A DNA stretch of 64,000 nucleotides from positions 1 to 64,000 of the forward strand of contig NZ_JAAAMU010000022.1 of assembly GCF_009909195.1 (NCBI RefSeq), given 5' to 3'. The notes under the pieces are model-generated. The model was not told where the DNA came from. It saw nothing but the letters and a program-made list of their open reading frames with translations, and did not search any database. This document shows positions 8,640-16,815 of the stretch, in pieces (position 1 is the stretch's first letter; the number at the start of each line of letters is the position of its first letter). The translations under genes were made by a program, and so were the position numbers. This DNA comes from Paenibacillus sacheonensis. Its GTDB lineage: Bacteria > Bacillota > Bacilli > Paenibacillales > Paenibacillaceae.

Positions 8640-9533
8640 TCACCCCAACTTTGTCAGATGTTTGAGAGGCAATCCGTAATAACGCGTAAAGGTACTGGAA
8701 AAGTGCGAATGATCGTAATAACCGTATTGAAGCGCGAGATCCGTCAAGCTGGGATAATCTCCTCTGCACAGCTCCTGCAGTACGCTCTGAAAGCGGACGA
8801 TGCCCATCATCTCCTTCGGGCTCAGTCCAAGTTCTCTTTCAAAAGCCCTTCGCAGATGTCTTTCGCTGAAGTTAACCTTATCCGCCAGCTTCGTTACGGA
8901 TAGGATTCCTTTGTAGTCGTATATATACCGCATGCTCTGGTGCACCAATGTGGGAGCCGGAGCATCGGCGTCTTTCAGTATGCTGCACAATCGTTGCTCG
9001 ACAGTCTCAATAATGTCCGGGTTTGTCTTGGCAGCCTGCAGCTTTTCGACCCAATCCAACGCCTCACTTCCCCAAATGTCTTCCAGAAAAACACGGTGCG
9101 TCATAAACGCCGACAGGGGCGCATTTAGAATCGAGTGAGCAGACTCCGAATACAATCGTATGCCGCATACCGAGCGTGCTTCGGCAAACTGCAACACTTC
9201 GAACTGTGTCGTTAGCCCTACAACATAGGCGGCACGCCGACTTGAAGAAGCGAGCAGATCCACGACGATATCCACACAGCCATCCGGGATGACTCGATGA
9301 CCTGGATTGCCCGGCACCGGCAGGAAATCCACGATCCAATAGGCAGTCACATGAGACTCCAAGCGGCGGCTCGGTGCATACTCCTGGAGACGATGCGAGG
9401 AGCGGTGTAATTGCGGCTGCAGCTGGGGAGCGTGTATTGGCCGATAGGGGGGAGACATCTTGTCCGCTCCAGACGGAAATATTGGCATGCCCGGCCGCAT
9501 TGCAGCTTGTTGGTCTATATTTGCTATGTTCAT
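8640..9533 (-). CDS. AraC-family transcriptional regulator
   Basis: A 297-residue regulator. The N-terminal part (about 50-190) matches the domain found in stand-alone AraC proteins of Actinobacteria and Firmicutes (SHVTAYWIVDF, RVIPDGCVDIVVDL, GIRLYSESAHSIL). The C-terminal 100 residues hold two helix-turn-helix units (SVTKLADKVNFSERHLRRAFERELG and SLTDLALQYGYYDHSHFSSTF), ending YYGLPLKHLTKLG. Proteins of this type often sit beside VOC or DNA-repair genes; here a VOC gene follows. GGAGGAG stands 7 bases before the ATG. Effector unknown. Confidence 0.88.
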   Translation of the reverse strand: MNIANIDQQAAMRPGMPIFPSGADKMSPPYRPIHAPQLQPQLHRSSHRLQEYAPSRRLESHVTAYWIVDFLPVPGNPGHRVIPDGCVDIVVDLLASSSRRAAYVVGLTTQFEVLQFAEARSVCGIRLYSESAHSILNAPLSAFMTHRVFLEDIWGSEALDWVEKLQAAKTNPDIIETVEQRLCSILKDADAPAPTLVHQSMRYIYDYKGILSVTKLADKVNFSERHLRRAFERELGLSPKEMMGIVRFQSVLQELCRGDYPSLTDLALQYGYYDHSHFSSTFTRYYGLPLKHLTKLG

Positions 9534-9608
9534 GTTTACTCCTCCCTTTCTTCGCCTTACGGAAATTATCCCTAGCTGTAAATATATGTATCAACCTTTA
9601 AGGGGAGT

Positions 9609-9818
9609 CCCTATGCATCTATCGGGAGGTACGCGGAGGATGGACTTCTTCATCTCCAACAGCTCCTTGCTGAGTATGATCTGGCTACGGAGCAGCTGCA
9701 GGTTATCGAAGGTGAAGTGGCGGCTGCTCTGGCCCGGAACTCACCAGCCGCGCCGCTGATGGCGATCAAGGGCATAGACCCGTACCGTTTGGATAACCAG
9801 CCTTCACCCATCGGATAG
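9609..9818 (+). pseudogene. IS110-type transposase fragment
   Basis: An open stretch without a start codon encodes LLAEYDLATEQLQVIEGEV and then APLMAIKGID. This is the coiled segment followed by the L-x-x-I-x-G-I/V motif that joins the RuvC-like and C-terminal parts of IS110-family transposases. It then runs into TAG; nothing else of the element was recognised. The rest of 9534-10065 shows no gene. Confidence 0.45.
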
Positions 9819-10065
9819 CGTAACGAAGGAATGAAAGGGCATCGTCCCGTCGAGAAATGGGAGAGAAAGCCTCCGGAGTGACGTGGAGCAGCGTGCAGCA
9901 GAGCAGTACAAAAAAGGAGCGAAAACTCGCCCCTTCTGTTCCGTATGCGCTTCGGTTGCTCAACTTGACGGTCATCCCTCCTCTATCCGGATAGCCATTT
10001 TTCCATTGGAGAGATCCTGCGAATAAACGACCATTTTGTTCGATAGTTCTTCAGAAGTACTTTTT

Positions 10066-11010
10066 CTACAGGGTTGTCGCGGTCTTAACGGACAATATCC
10101 AATGAGCAATATCTTCTACAACGGCAGAGTCCACTGTTTGCGGGATATTATATTCTTGCCAAATATCTTTCAGTGTCCCGTATATCGATTTCATGAATAG
10201 ATGGTTCAAGCCGGGATATAGCTTAAAAGAAGCGTTTTTATTGTCTCTTAACATCTCGCGGAATCGGTCAAAATCTTTTTCGACCGACACCTGCACATCT
10301 TGATCGCCCTGAATCACGAAAGTCGTTTTTTTACTCTGAGCGAAATAATCACGAACAGGATGCTGCTTCATCTCTTTAAGATACCAGCCGTAAACAGAAG
10401 CAAATAATGGGGTTTGCTGCGCCATCTCTTCTGTCATTTTATCAATGGCGTCGAACTTATCCTGTAGTTCTTTGACCTGCTTTAAGGCGATTTCTTGCTG
10501 AGCTTCTTCAAGCTGCTTGATGGAGTCTTCGTTTTGATTGAGGATCACTTCTTCAAGCGTTCTGGCGGTACCGGCTAAGAGTACGAGCCCTGCTAGATCG
10601 CCGCCTTCGGCGTCGATTCGGGGAGCGAGCATCCCGCCTTGACTGTGTCCAATCAAAAATACGCGATTTGCATCAACGCGAGGGTCTTTTTTCAACAAAT
10701 GGATCGCCTTAATAGCGTCCTCGATTATTTCTTCTTTTACTGTAAGTTTGCCGCCAAGTTCAGCTATGACTTCTTTGCCATAGGTATGCGTGCGTTTATC
10801 ATAGCGCAACGAACCAATTCCTTTGCTCGCTAGCCCCTCTGCCAAATCTCGAAATAATTTATTGGCACCGATGGTTTCATCTTTGTCCAAGGGTCCTGAA
10901 CCATGAACGAATACCGCTGCCGGGATATTTTCGTTGGAGTCATCCGGCAATGTTAAAAGTCCTTCGAGTGGATAGGCAGGGTTTGCCACGACCGTAACTT
11001 GTTCTATCAT
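10066..11010 (-). CDS. Alpha/beta-hydrolase (acyl-peptidase/dienelactone-hydrolase type)
   Basis: A 314-residue cytoplasmic alpha/beta-hydrolase with no signal peptide. The sequence shows the oxyanion region PAAVFVHGSGPLDKDET, the nucleophile elbow LIGHSQGG (Ser), the acid in VIQGDQDVQV (Asp) and the His in LYPGLNHLF, so the catalytic triad is complete. A lid-like helical insert (about 150-215) rich in Gln and Lys lies between Ser and Asp. Similar proteins are esterases of unknown substrate. GGAGG stands 7 bases before the ATG. It appears monocistronic. Confidence 0.85.
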   Translation of the reverse strand: MIEQVTVVANPAYPLEGLLTLPDDSNENIPAAVFVHGSGPLDKDETIGANKLFRDLAEGLASKGIGSLRYDKRTHTYGKEVIAELGGKLTVKEEIIEDAIKAIHLLKKDPRVDANRVFLIGHSQGGMLAPRIDAEGGDLAGLVLLAGTARTLEEVILNQNEDSIKQLEEAQQEIALKQVKELQDKFDAIDKMTEEMAQQTPLFASVYGWYLKEMKQHPVRDYFAQSKKTTFVIQGDQDVQVSVEKDFDRFREMLRDNKNASFKLYPGLNHLFMKSIYGTLKDIWQEYNIPQTVDSAVVEDIAHWILSVKTATTL

Positions 11011-11262
11011 TTTTTTACCTCCCTTAAGAATTCACATTCCATTTGCCCTGTTATTCTCGCTTTTTCACAATAGTAAATTGAAATATCGGAAGCAAACTGC
11101 CTGTTAGCGCAGCAAGGAGAACTGTTTGTCGAAGCCGCAAAAGCAGGTTACATCCTTAGTTTCCCTTAGGCGATTTAATAAGTTTTATTTTGAGATCGCC
11201 ACAACGGATTGCAATCATCCCCGGTTCATGTAAAAAATGCTGTTTCCGAATACTTATAATCG

Positions 11263-11910
11263 TTATGTGATTGAATGCAGAATTTGATATCCGATCAATC
11301 CTAAAACAATAACAGGAACCAAAGCCAGTAAAGAAGAGACACGTTCCTTGTTCGAACGTTCTAATACCACAAGGAGAATAAGACCGAAAATGATTTTAAC
11401 TGCTCCAACAGGTAACATATGACCATAGTCATCAATGTGTAAATATAAATCCAATCCTTCGGTGATAAACACTCCGCCAATCAGGGCGCTGCCGTATTTA
11501 TGTTTCCTACCTTGATCCTGCCCCCACAAATAACCGGCCATTCCAAAAATCAAACCGCCCAAAATGGCCGCTCCCGTCCAAACTAGAATATAAAAGATCG
11601 AGTGAGCGATATCTTGGATCATCATGGCGTAACCGTAATAGCCTATTATCATACCGCAAAGGGATAGGGTGCTTGCTACGGCCGACTTTAATTTCGAAGG
11701 CCCCCATCCTCCTACAAAAAAAGCTGGAATCAGCCAAACAGTTCCTGAATTGGCAAGGGAACCCCAGTTTCCTGGAAGCACTCCTTGTCCTAACACCGTA
11801 AGTACTCCTACAATGATTCCGACTCCAACCGAAAATAACATATGCGTCCTAAAACCCAAGCTACTCAGCCAACCAATAATTTTCATCAGTCTCCCATTTA
11901 TCTTTATCAT
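11263..11910 (-). CDS. Multipass membrane protein (possibly DUF6518-like)
   Basis: A 215-residue protein with about six hydrophobic segments: FSVGVGIIVGVLTVLGQG, WLIPAFFVGGW, LSLCGMIIGYYGYAMM, ILVWTGAAILGGLIFGMAG, VKIIFGLILLVV and LLALVPVIVLGLIGYQ. The pattern of a Trp/Gly-rich second segment followed by a tyrosine-rich one resembles small integral membrane proteins of the DUF6518 type; that assignment is tentative. No enzymatic motif. The ATG at 11910 has AAAGGA 9 bases upstream. Confidence 0.6.
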   Translation of the reverse strand: MIKINGRLMKIIGWLSSLGFRTHMLFSVGVGIIVGVLTVLGQGVLPGNWGSLANSGTVWLIPAFFVGGWGPSKLKSAVASTLSLCGMIIGYYGYAMMIQDIAHSIFYILVWTGAAILGGLIFGMAGYLWGQDQGRKHKYGSALIGGVFITEGLDLYLHIDDYGHMLPVGAVKIIFGLILLVVLERSNKERVSSLLALVPVIVLGLIGYQILHSIT

Positions 11911-12138
11911 GACACAGAATCCTTTACATGATAGGACGATTGGAATCGCGAAGATGTTTCGATTATTCCATTAAACTGCCCTTGGCTCAACGAATGAAGC
12001 TTCTAAAAAGCCGAACGCTTGAGCACAAGCTTGATACAGTCAACGAAAAAATAAACTTCTATACTTTCTGAACTGAATAGTTCGGGCTCTAACCATGCCT
12101 AGGTAAGGGAGAATAAACTTATGGCTTTTCTCAAAATA

Positions 12139-12175
12139 GTAATGAGATAATGTTTTTGTCACCCGACAACTATTT
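12139..12175. repeat. Partial copy of repeat family B
   Basis: Contains ATGTTTTTGTCACCCGACAA followed by CTAT, matching the end module of the full copy at 56894-57022. The rest of 11911-12269 holds no recognisable gene. Confidence 0.55.
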
Positions 12176-12269
12176 AATGTCATTACTTTTAGTTTAGTGT
12201 CATACACCATATAACTCTATTTTCGTTTTGTTTTTTCTAAGTTCCCTTTCTTTGATTCTTTGGGCAGTA

Positions 12270-12307
12270 AAAAAAGCAATTCGGATTTGATCCGAATTGC
12301 TTTTTTT
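12270..12307. terminator. Bidirectional rho-independent terminator
   Basis: Perfect 11-bp stem AGCAATTCGGA/TCCGAATTGCT with a 5-base loop, A-run on the left and T-run on the right. It lies about 150 bases past the stop of the ABC permease gene. Confidence 0.8.
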
Positions 12308-12365
12308 CTGTAGAAGTTGCGCTATTTTGCAATTCTCTATCTTTAATAAGATTCATTTTTTAATA

Positions 12366-12403
12366 AGGTCAAGGCAGCTGATCGAATGACCGGCTGCCGT
12401 CGA
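12366..12403. repeat. Copy of repeat family A (second subtype)
   Basis: GGCAGCTGATCGAATGACCG continues into GCTGCCG and folds back on itself. Closely similar to the sequence at 34391-34420. Confidence 0.55.
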
Positions 12404-12458
12404 GTCCTCACTTCACTATCGTCCCGACCTCCGCATTACGAGTGCTATACGTCCGCTG

Positions 12459-13283
12459 TCACCCCTTAACCGCTCCGTCCGTAATCCCCTGAATAACCCA
12501 TCGCTGGAAGAACGCGAAGATCACGACGATCGGAATCGACGACAGGATCAACGACGCGAGAATGAGCGCCCAATCGCGGCTGTATTTGCCGAAAAACATG
12601 TTGATCGTCAGGACGAGCGTATATTTGCGGTAATCGTTAAGCAGCAGCACCGGCAGCAGGAAGTCGTTCCACAGCCAAAGCAGGTTCAGCACGATGATTG
12701 TAAACGTAATCGGCACGAGCAGCGGGAAGATGATCAGGAAGAAGCCCTTCCATTCGCCGCAGCCGTCCATGCTCGCCGATTCGTCCAACTCCCGGGGAAT
12801 GCCTTTTACGAAGCCGTGGTAGAGGAAGATCGCCATGCTGACGCCAAGGCCCGCGCAGACGACGCCGAGACCGAACGGAGAGCCTTGCAGCCCGAGGTTC
12901 CGCGCCATCTTGGTCAGCGTCACCATGATCGTCTGGAACGGAATGAGCATGGAGGCGACGAACAGCATGAAGATCCAATTGCTGAGCCGGCCCCGCGTGC
13001 GGGACAGCTTATACCCGGCCAAGGAACTGCAGACGACGATGCCGACGATGCCCGTCACGGTGACGATGATCGTATTCAAGCCGCTGTGCAGCATGTTCGC
13101 TTTCTTGAACGCTTCCATGTAATTGTCGAACCTGAACGTAGCCGGCAAGCCCAAGACGGAGCTGTACACTTCGCCCTCCGTCTTGAACGAATTGACGATA
13201 GCCATGTAGATCGGGAAAAGGAAATAAACCGCCAGCAAAGCGAGCACGAGCCATGCAAGCGCGGAATAAAGGCGTCTGCTCAT
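12459..13283 (-). CDS. Carbohydrate ABC transporter permease (MalG/AraQ type)
   Basis: A 274-residue inner-membrane permease with six membrane segments, starting with LAWLVLALLAVYFLFPIYMAIVNSFK, which is typical of the second permease of sugar importers. The coupling loop EAA motif is ELDESASMDGCGEWKGFFLIIFPLL. It should pair with the permease encoded just upstream (4-base overlap) and receive sugar from the binding protein of the same operon. No ATPase gene lies in the locus; such importers commonly share an MsmX-like ATPase encoded elsewhere. Substrate unknown. Confidence 0.92.
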   Translation of the reverse strand: MSRRLYSALAWLVLALLAVYFLFPIYMAIVNSFKTEGEVYSSVLGLPATFRFDNYMEAFKKANMLHSGLNTIIVTVTGIVGIVVCSSLAGYKLSRTRGRLSNWIFMLFVASMLIPFQTIMVTLTKMARNLGLQGSPFGLGVVCAGLGVSMAIFLYHGFVKGIPRELDESASMDGCGEWKGFFLIIFPLLVPITFTIIVLNLLWLWNDFLLPVLLLNDYRKYTLVLTINMFFGKYSRDWALILASLILSSIPIVVIFAFFQRWVIQGITDGAVKG

Positions 13284-14161
13284 GCTTCCACCTCGCGTTT
13301 CTTCATGACCGTCACTTGAATCATGGTGATGACGAAGATAATCAGAAACAGGATGATCGCTTTGGCGCTGGCATAGCCGTACCGGTTGTTGCCTTGGAAC
13401 GCTTCTTCGAAGATGTTCATCGTAATCGGCTGCGTGCCCCGTCCGGGACCTCCGCCGGTCAAGGCATAGATGAGGTCATAGACTTTGAACGAGCTGTTCA
13501 AGGTCAGGAAAATACAGATCGTCAGCGCGTGCGCGATCAGCGGCAGCGTGATGTAGCGCAGCATATGGAAAGGCGTCGCTCCGTCGATGATGGCCGCTTC
13601 CTTCAGGTGTTGGGGGATGCCCTGAATGGCCGACATGTAGATCAGCATCAGCGTGCCGACGCCGCCCCAGAGCGAGACGAGCAGGATCGACCAGAACGAG
13701 ACGCTCGGATCGCCCAGCCAGGACAAATCCAGAAACTTAAAGGCAGCATGCTCGGACAGCGCCGGAAGCACCTTCGAGAAGACGAACACCCACATGAACG
13801 TGCTGATGATGACGCTGAGCATGTTCGGCATGAAGAAGATCGTCCGGAACAGCCCTTTGGCCCGCTTGCGGGATTCGATAAGCATCGCCAGCAGCAACGC
13901 CACCACGTTCTGGAAGACGACGGCGAAGAACACGTATTTGGCGGTAAACCAAATTGCCGTGCGGAAGTTGCGATCATCCCGGAGCGCCTCGACGAAATTG
14001 CGAATGCCGACGAAGTCGTAGGTCTTGTTCAGGCCGTTCCAGTCCGTAAAGCTGTAGTATGAGCCCTGCAGCATCGGGATGATCAGAAAGATGAGGTAGA
14101 GCACGAGTGCGGGCAGGACGAACAACAGCAGCGAGAAGGCCGCTTTGTAGCGTCGGGTCAT
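13280..14161 (-). CDS. Carbohydrate ABC transporter permease (MalF/UgpA type)
   Basis: About 293 residues, six membrane segments, beginning FSLLLFVLPALVLYLIFLIIPMLQGSYYSFTDWNG, the standard opening of MalF/UgpA-type permeases. The cytoplasmic EAA loop is HLKEAAIIDGATPFHMLRYITLPLI. The ATG at 14161 is taken as the start because GGAGTG stands 9 bases upstream; the GTG at 14173 lies within that ribosome binding site. The stop overlaps the next permease start by 4 bases. Confidence 0.92.
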   Translation of the reverse strand: MTRRYKAAFSLLLFVLPALVLYLIFLIIPMLQGSYYSFTDWNGLNKTYDFVGIRNFVEALRDDRNFRTAIWFTAKYVFFAVVFQNVVALLLAMLIESRKRAKGLFRTIFFMPNMLSVIISTFMWVFVFSKVLPALSEHAAFKFLDLSWLGDPSVSFWSILLVSLWGGVGTLMLIYMSAIQGIPQHLKEAAIIDGATPFHMLRYITLPLIAHALTICIFLTLNSSFKVYDLIYALTGGGPGRGTQPITMNIFEEAFQGNNRYGYASAKAIILFLIIFVITMIQVTVMKKREVEA

Positions 14162-14254
14162 GTATGCGTTCACTCCTTAGGGACCTCCCCCGTTTCCGCG
14201 CCCACTCCCGGGGGCGGCGGAAACCGGGTAGGCTTGTTGTGATCCGATTTCGGG

Positions 14255-15619
14255 TTATTTGGCGGCCGCGTTGGCTTCCTTCCACGCTTTGTCCAAAGCC
14301 TTGATGACGTCGTCTTTGGACAGCTTCTTGTCGAAGTAGGATTGCAGCGCTTTGCCGGACTCGTCTTTCACCGCGGAAGGAATCGCAGGGTCCCTGTAAG
14401 ACTGGCCGTTGTTCACGTATACCGATGCGTCTTCTACCCAAGGATACGGTTTGAAGGTGTGGTTTTTGGAAACCGGGTTGAATTTCAGGCTTTGGTACAG
14501 GTCGTTCGACGACTGGTCATCCAAGATGAAGTTGAGCAGATCGGTCGCGACGTCCTTGTTCTTGCTGTTCGGCGGTACGGACAGGGCTGTGGACACCGAT
14601 ACGTTGATGCGCAGCGAAGCCGGGTCGTCGTTGATCGGCAGCGGCGCGACGCCGAATTCCATCTTGTCGTTCATTTTCAGGATGCTGTCCGCGTCCCACG
14701 TGCCCTGCACCCACATCGCCGCTTTGCCGTTCGCGAAGTCGGCCGCGCCGTCGTCGTTGCCCTTCTCGAACGCGCGGTCCGTGCCGTTCGCGTTGACGAG
14801 GTCGATGATGTCGAACATTTCCTTGATGTCGGCGAAGCTGCCTTGGTCGCTGTTCATTTTGTCCATGAAATCCTTATGGCTGCTGTTCACGAGCCCGCCG
14901 ACCGTCAGCGGCAGGAACAATTGCGGAATCCAGCTTTCCTTGTAGCTCAGCAGGAACGGCGTGACTTTGTTGTCTTTCAGCTTCTGCACGACCGCTTTCA
15001 TCTCGGTGAGCGTGTTAGGCGGCGTGATGCCGAGATCGCTGAAGATCTTCTTGTTGTACAGGTAACCCCACGAGAGGCTTTCCATCGGCACCGCGACGAC
15101 TTTGCCGTCCATGGAAACGAGGTCCTTGATGCCGTCGATCAGCTTGCCCGCGAGCGGCTGTTCGGACAGGTCGGTCAGGTAACCGGCCTTGTAGAAGGTC
15201 GGCATGTCGTTGCCGGCATGCAGGCTGAATACGTCCGGAACGTCGCCGGTGGCGAGACGGGTTTTCAAGATTTGCGGAGCGTTGTCCGCGCCCGGATATT
15301 CGGAGTTGAAGGTGACTTCGATGTTCTTCTCGGCTTTCTCTTTCTCGGCGAATTTCTCGAAGTAGCCGTCGAACTGCTCGCGGAAGCGGTCCAGGCCGCC
15401 CAGGAAGATCTTGAGCTCGACTTTCTTCGGCGCCGCCGCCGGCTGGTTGTCCGCCGCGTTGTTCGCAGGCGCGTTGTTTGAGGGCGCGTTGTTCGCTGCC
15501 GCGTTGCTTCCCGAACCGCCCGCGTTCGCGTTAGTGTTCCCATTGCCTCCGCCGGACGAACAAGCGGTTGTCAGTCCCAGCACCGTAACCGCTGCCAAAA
15601 TCGAAATTGATTTCTTCAT
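14255..15619 (-). CDS. Sugar-binding lipoprotein of an ABC importer
   Basis: A 454-residue extracellular solute-binding protein of family 1. The signal peptide ends in the lipobox LTTACSS (lipidated Cys at about 20). A low-complexity Asn/Ala/Gly/Pro linker of about 45 residues follows and tethers the domain to the membrane. The domain itself shows FNSEYPGADNAPQILKTRLA and FANGKAAMWVQGTWDADSI, typical of sugar-binding proteins. It precedes the two permease genes by about 95 bases and follows the two-component genes, so expression is probably controlled by that pair. A cre-like site covers its promoter region. Confidence 0.92.
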   Translation of the reverse strand: MKKSISILAAVTVLGLTTACSSGGGNGNTNANAGGSGSNAAANNAPSNNAPANNAADNQPAAAPKKVELKIFLGGLDRFREQFDGYFEKFAEKEKAEKNIEVTFNSEYPGADNAPQILKTRLATGDVPDVFSLHAGNDMPTFYKAGYLTDLSEQPLAGKLIDGIKDLVSMDGKVVAVPMESLSWGYLYNKKIFSDLGITPPNTLTEMKAVVQKLKDNKVTPFLLSYKESWIPQLFLPLTVGGLVNSSHKDFMDKMNSDQGSFADIKEMFDIIDLVNANGTDRAFEKGNDDGAADFANGKAAMWVQGTWDADSILKMNDKMEFGVAPLPINDDPASLRINVSVSTALSVPPNSKNKDVATDLLNFILDDQSSNDLYQSLKFNPVSKNHTFKPYPWVEDASVYVNNGQSYRDPAIPSAVKDESGKALQSYFDKKLSKDDVIKALDKAWKEANAAAK

Positions 15620-15638
15620 TTCAAGTCCCCCCTATGTC

Positions 15639-15654
15639 ATGGTAACGCTTACGT
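15639..15654 (-). promoter_or_regulatory. cre-like catabolite repression site
   Basis: ATGGTAACGCTTACGT agrees with the CcpA-site consensus WTGNNARCGNWWWCAW in 15 of 16 positions. On the minus strand it lies between a TATACT-like -10 and the start of the sugar-binding protein gene, a position expected for repression. Confidence 0.55.
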
Positions 15655-15741
15655 AATGAGTATAACGGGGAGGGTACGCGCTTGGCATTGGACCGCATTT
15701 GCGTGTTGTTATGGACGATATTGATATTTGGTGGCGCTTCC

Positions 15742-16815
15742 TTAGCGCTCCTCCGCCGCTTCCGTCCTTGCCTGCGCGGGCGTGATACCCGTGATTTTCT
15801 TGAAAACGCGGTGAAAATACGTCAAATCGGAATAGCCCACCGCTTCCGCCGCGCTCTTGATCGACGCGGAAGCCTGCAGCAGCCGGTTCGCCTCCTCGAC
15901 CCGTCTCGCGATAATGTAATCCATGACTGTCGTTCCCGTGACGCCCTTGAACGTCCGCGACAGATGCTCCTTGCTGACGAAGTAAAGGCTCGCGATCGAC
16001 TCCAGCGTGATCGGTTCCGCGTACGCGCGGTCGATGAACTGCCGGATATGCTCGATGTCTATCCGGCCCTTGCTTCGGCGCAGCTGGATCGTGCCTTCCA
16101 GCACGCTGACGTACGAAGAGCGAAGCATCCCGATCCACTGCTCCAGCGGGGTGAAGTCCGTCACGAAGAACGCCCCGGCTTGCGCCGGCAGCGCCGACGA
16201 AGAATCGATGCCGGCCTTCGCCATCAGTTCGTCCAACAGCAGCATGAAATGCTTGTAAAGCAGATGGTTCAACCCCGGGGCCGCGTTCGCCTGCGACCGC
16301 AGGAGCGTCTCCAGCGCATCGAACGACTCGCGGACGGCCTCGGCCTGCAGCTCCTGGAACTGCCGGGAGAGCTGGTCCTTGAATTCGGTCACGGCGCTCA
16401 TGACGTCCTTGGCCATCGGCTGCGCGGCATGAAGCCCTCTCGCGGTCCGAAGCTCCGACGCGGCCTTCTCCAGCGCACGGTTCAGCTCCTCCGCCTGAAC
16501 GGGCTTCAGGATATATTCATCGACCCGCGACTGGATCGCCTGCTTCGTATACGCGAAATCATCGAAGCCGCTGATAACGATCTTGCGAATGAAGGGATAC
16601 TCCTCCGTCAGCTTGCGCAGCAGCTCCACGCCGTCCATGCCGCGCATGCGCATGTCCGTGATGACGATATCCGGACGGATCTCGTCGATGATCCGCAGGC
16701 CGCTCAGACCTTCCTCCGCTTCCTCGACCTGCACGATCCCGAAGCGCTCCCAGTCCGCGAGCCGCTTGATGCTGTCGCGCGTCCAAAATTCATCGTCGAT
16801 GATGACCGCCTTCAT
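15742..16815 (-). CDS. YesN-type response regulator with AraC DNA-binding domain
   Basis: A 357-residue regulator. The receiver domain (1-120) has the acidic pair in VIIDDEFWTRDSI, the phospho-Asp in IVITDMRMRGMDGVELL and the Lys in YILKPVQAEEL. A poorly conserved middle follows, then two AraC helix-turn-helix units (ITLESIASLYFVSKEHLSRTF and SIKSAAEAVGYSDLTYFHRVF, ending KKITGITPAQAR). At 357 residues it is short compared with the usual 500 or more of YesN proteins, because the middle linker is reduced. Its start overlaps the end of the kinase gene by 4 bases. It probably activates the sugar transport genes downstream. Confidence 0.9.
   Translation of the reverse strand: MKAVIIDDEFWTRDSIKRLADWERFGIVQVEEAEEGLSGLRIIDEIRPDIVITDMRMRGMDGVELLRKLTEEYPFIRKIVISGFDDFAYTKQAIQSRVDEYILKPVQAEELNRALEKAASELRTARGLHAAQPMAKDVMSAVTEFKDQLSRQFQELQAEAVRESFDALETLLRSQANAAPGLNHLLYKHFMLLLDELMAKAGIDSSSALPAQAGAFFVTDFTPLEQWIGMLRSSYVSVLEGTIQLRRSKGRIDIEHIRQFIDRAYAEPITLESIASLYFVSKEHLSRTFKGVTGTTVMDYIIARRVEEANRLLQASASIKSAAEAVGYSDLTYFHRVFKKITGITPAQARTEAAEER

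Noticed and set aside
9766-9975. 69-codon minus-strand frame next to the IS110 fragment
   Set aside because: No ribosome binding site; overlaps the plus-strand transposase remnant and shows no motif.
14342-15481. Long plus-strand frame of 379 codons opposite the sugar-binding protein gene
   Set aside because: Composition is Arg/Val-rich as expected for an antisense shadow of a G+C-rich gene; no ribosome binding site and no family motif.
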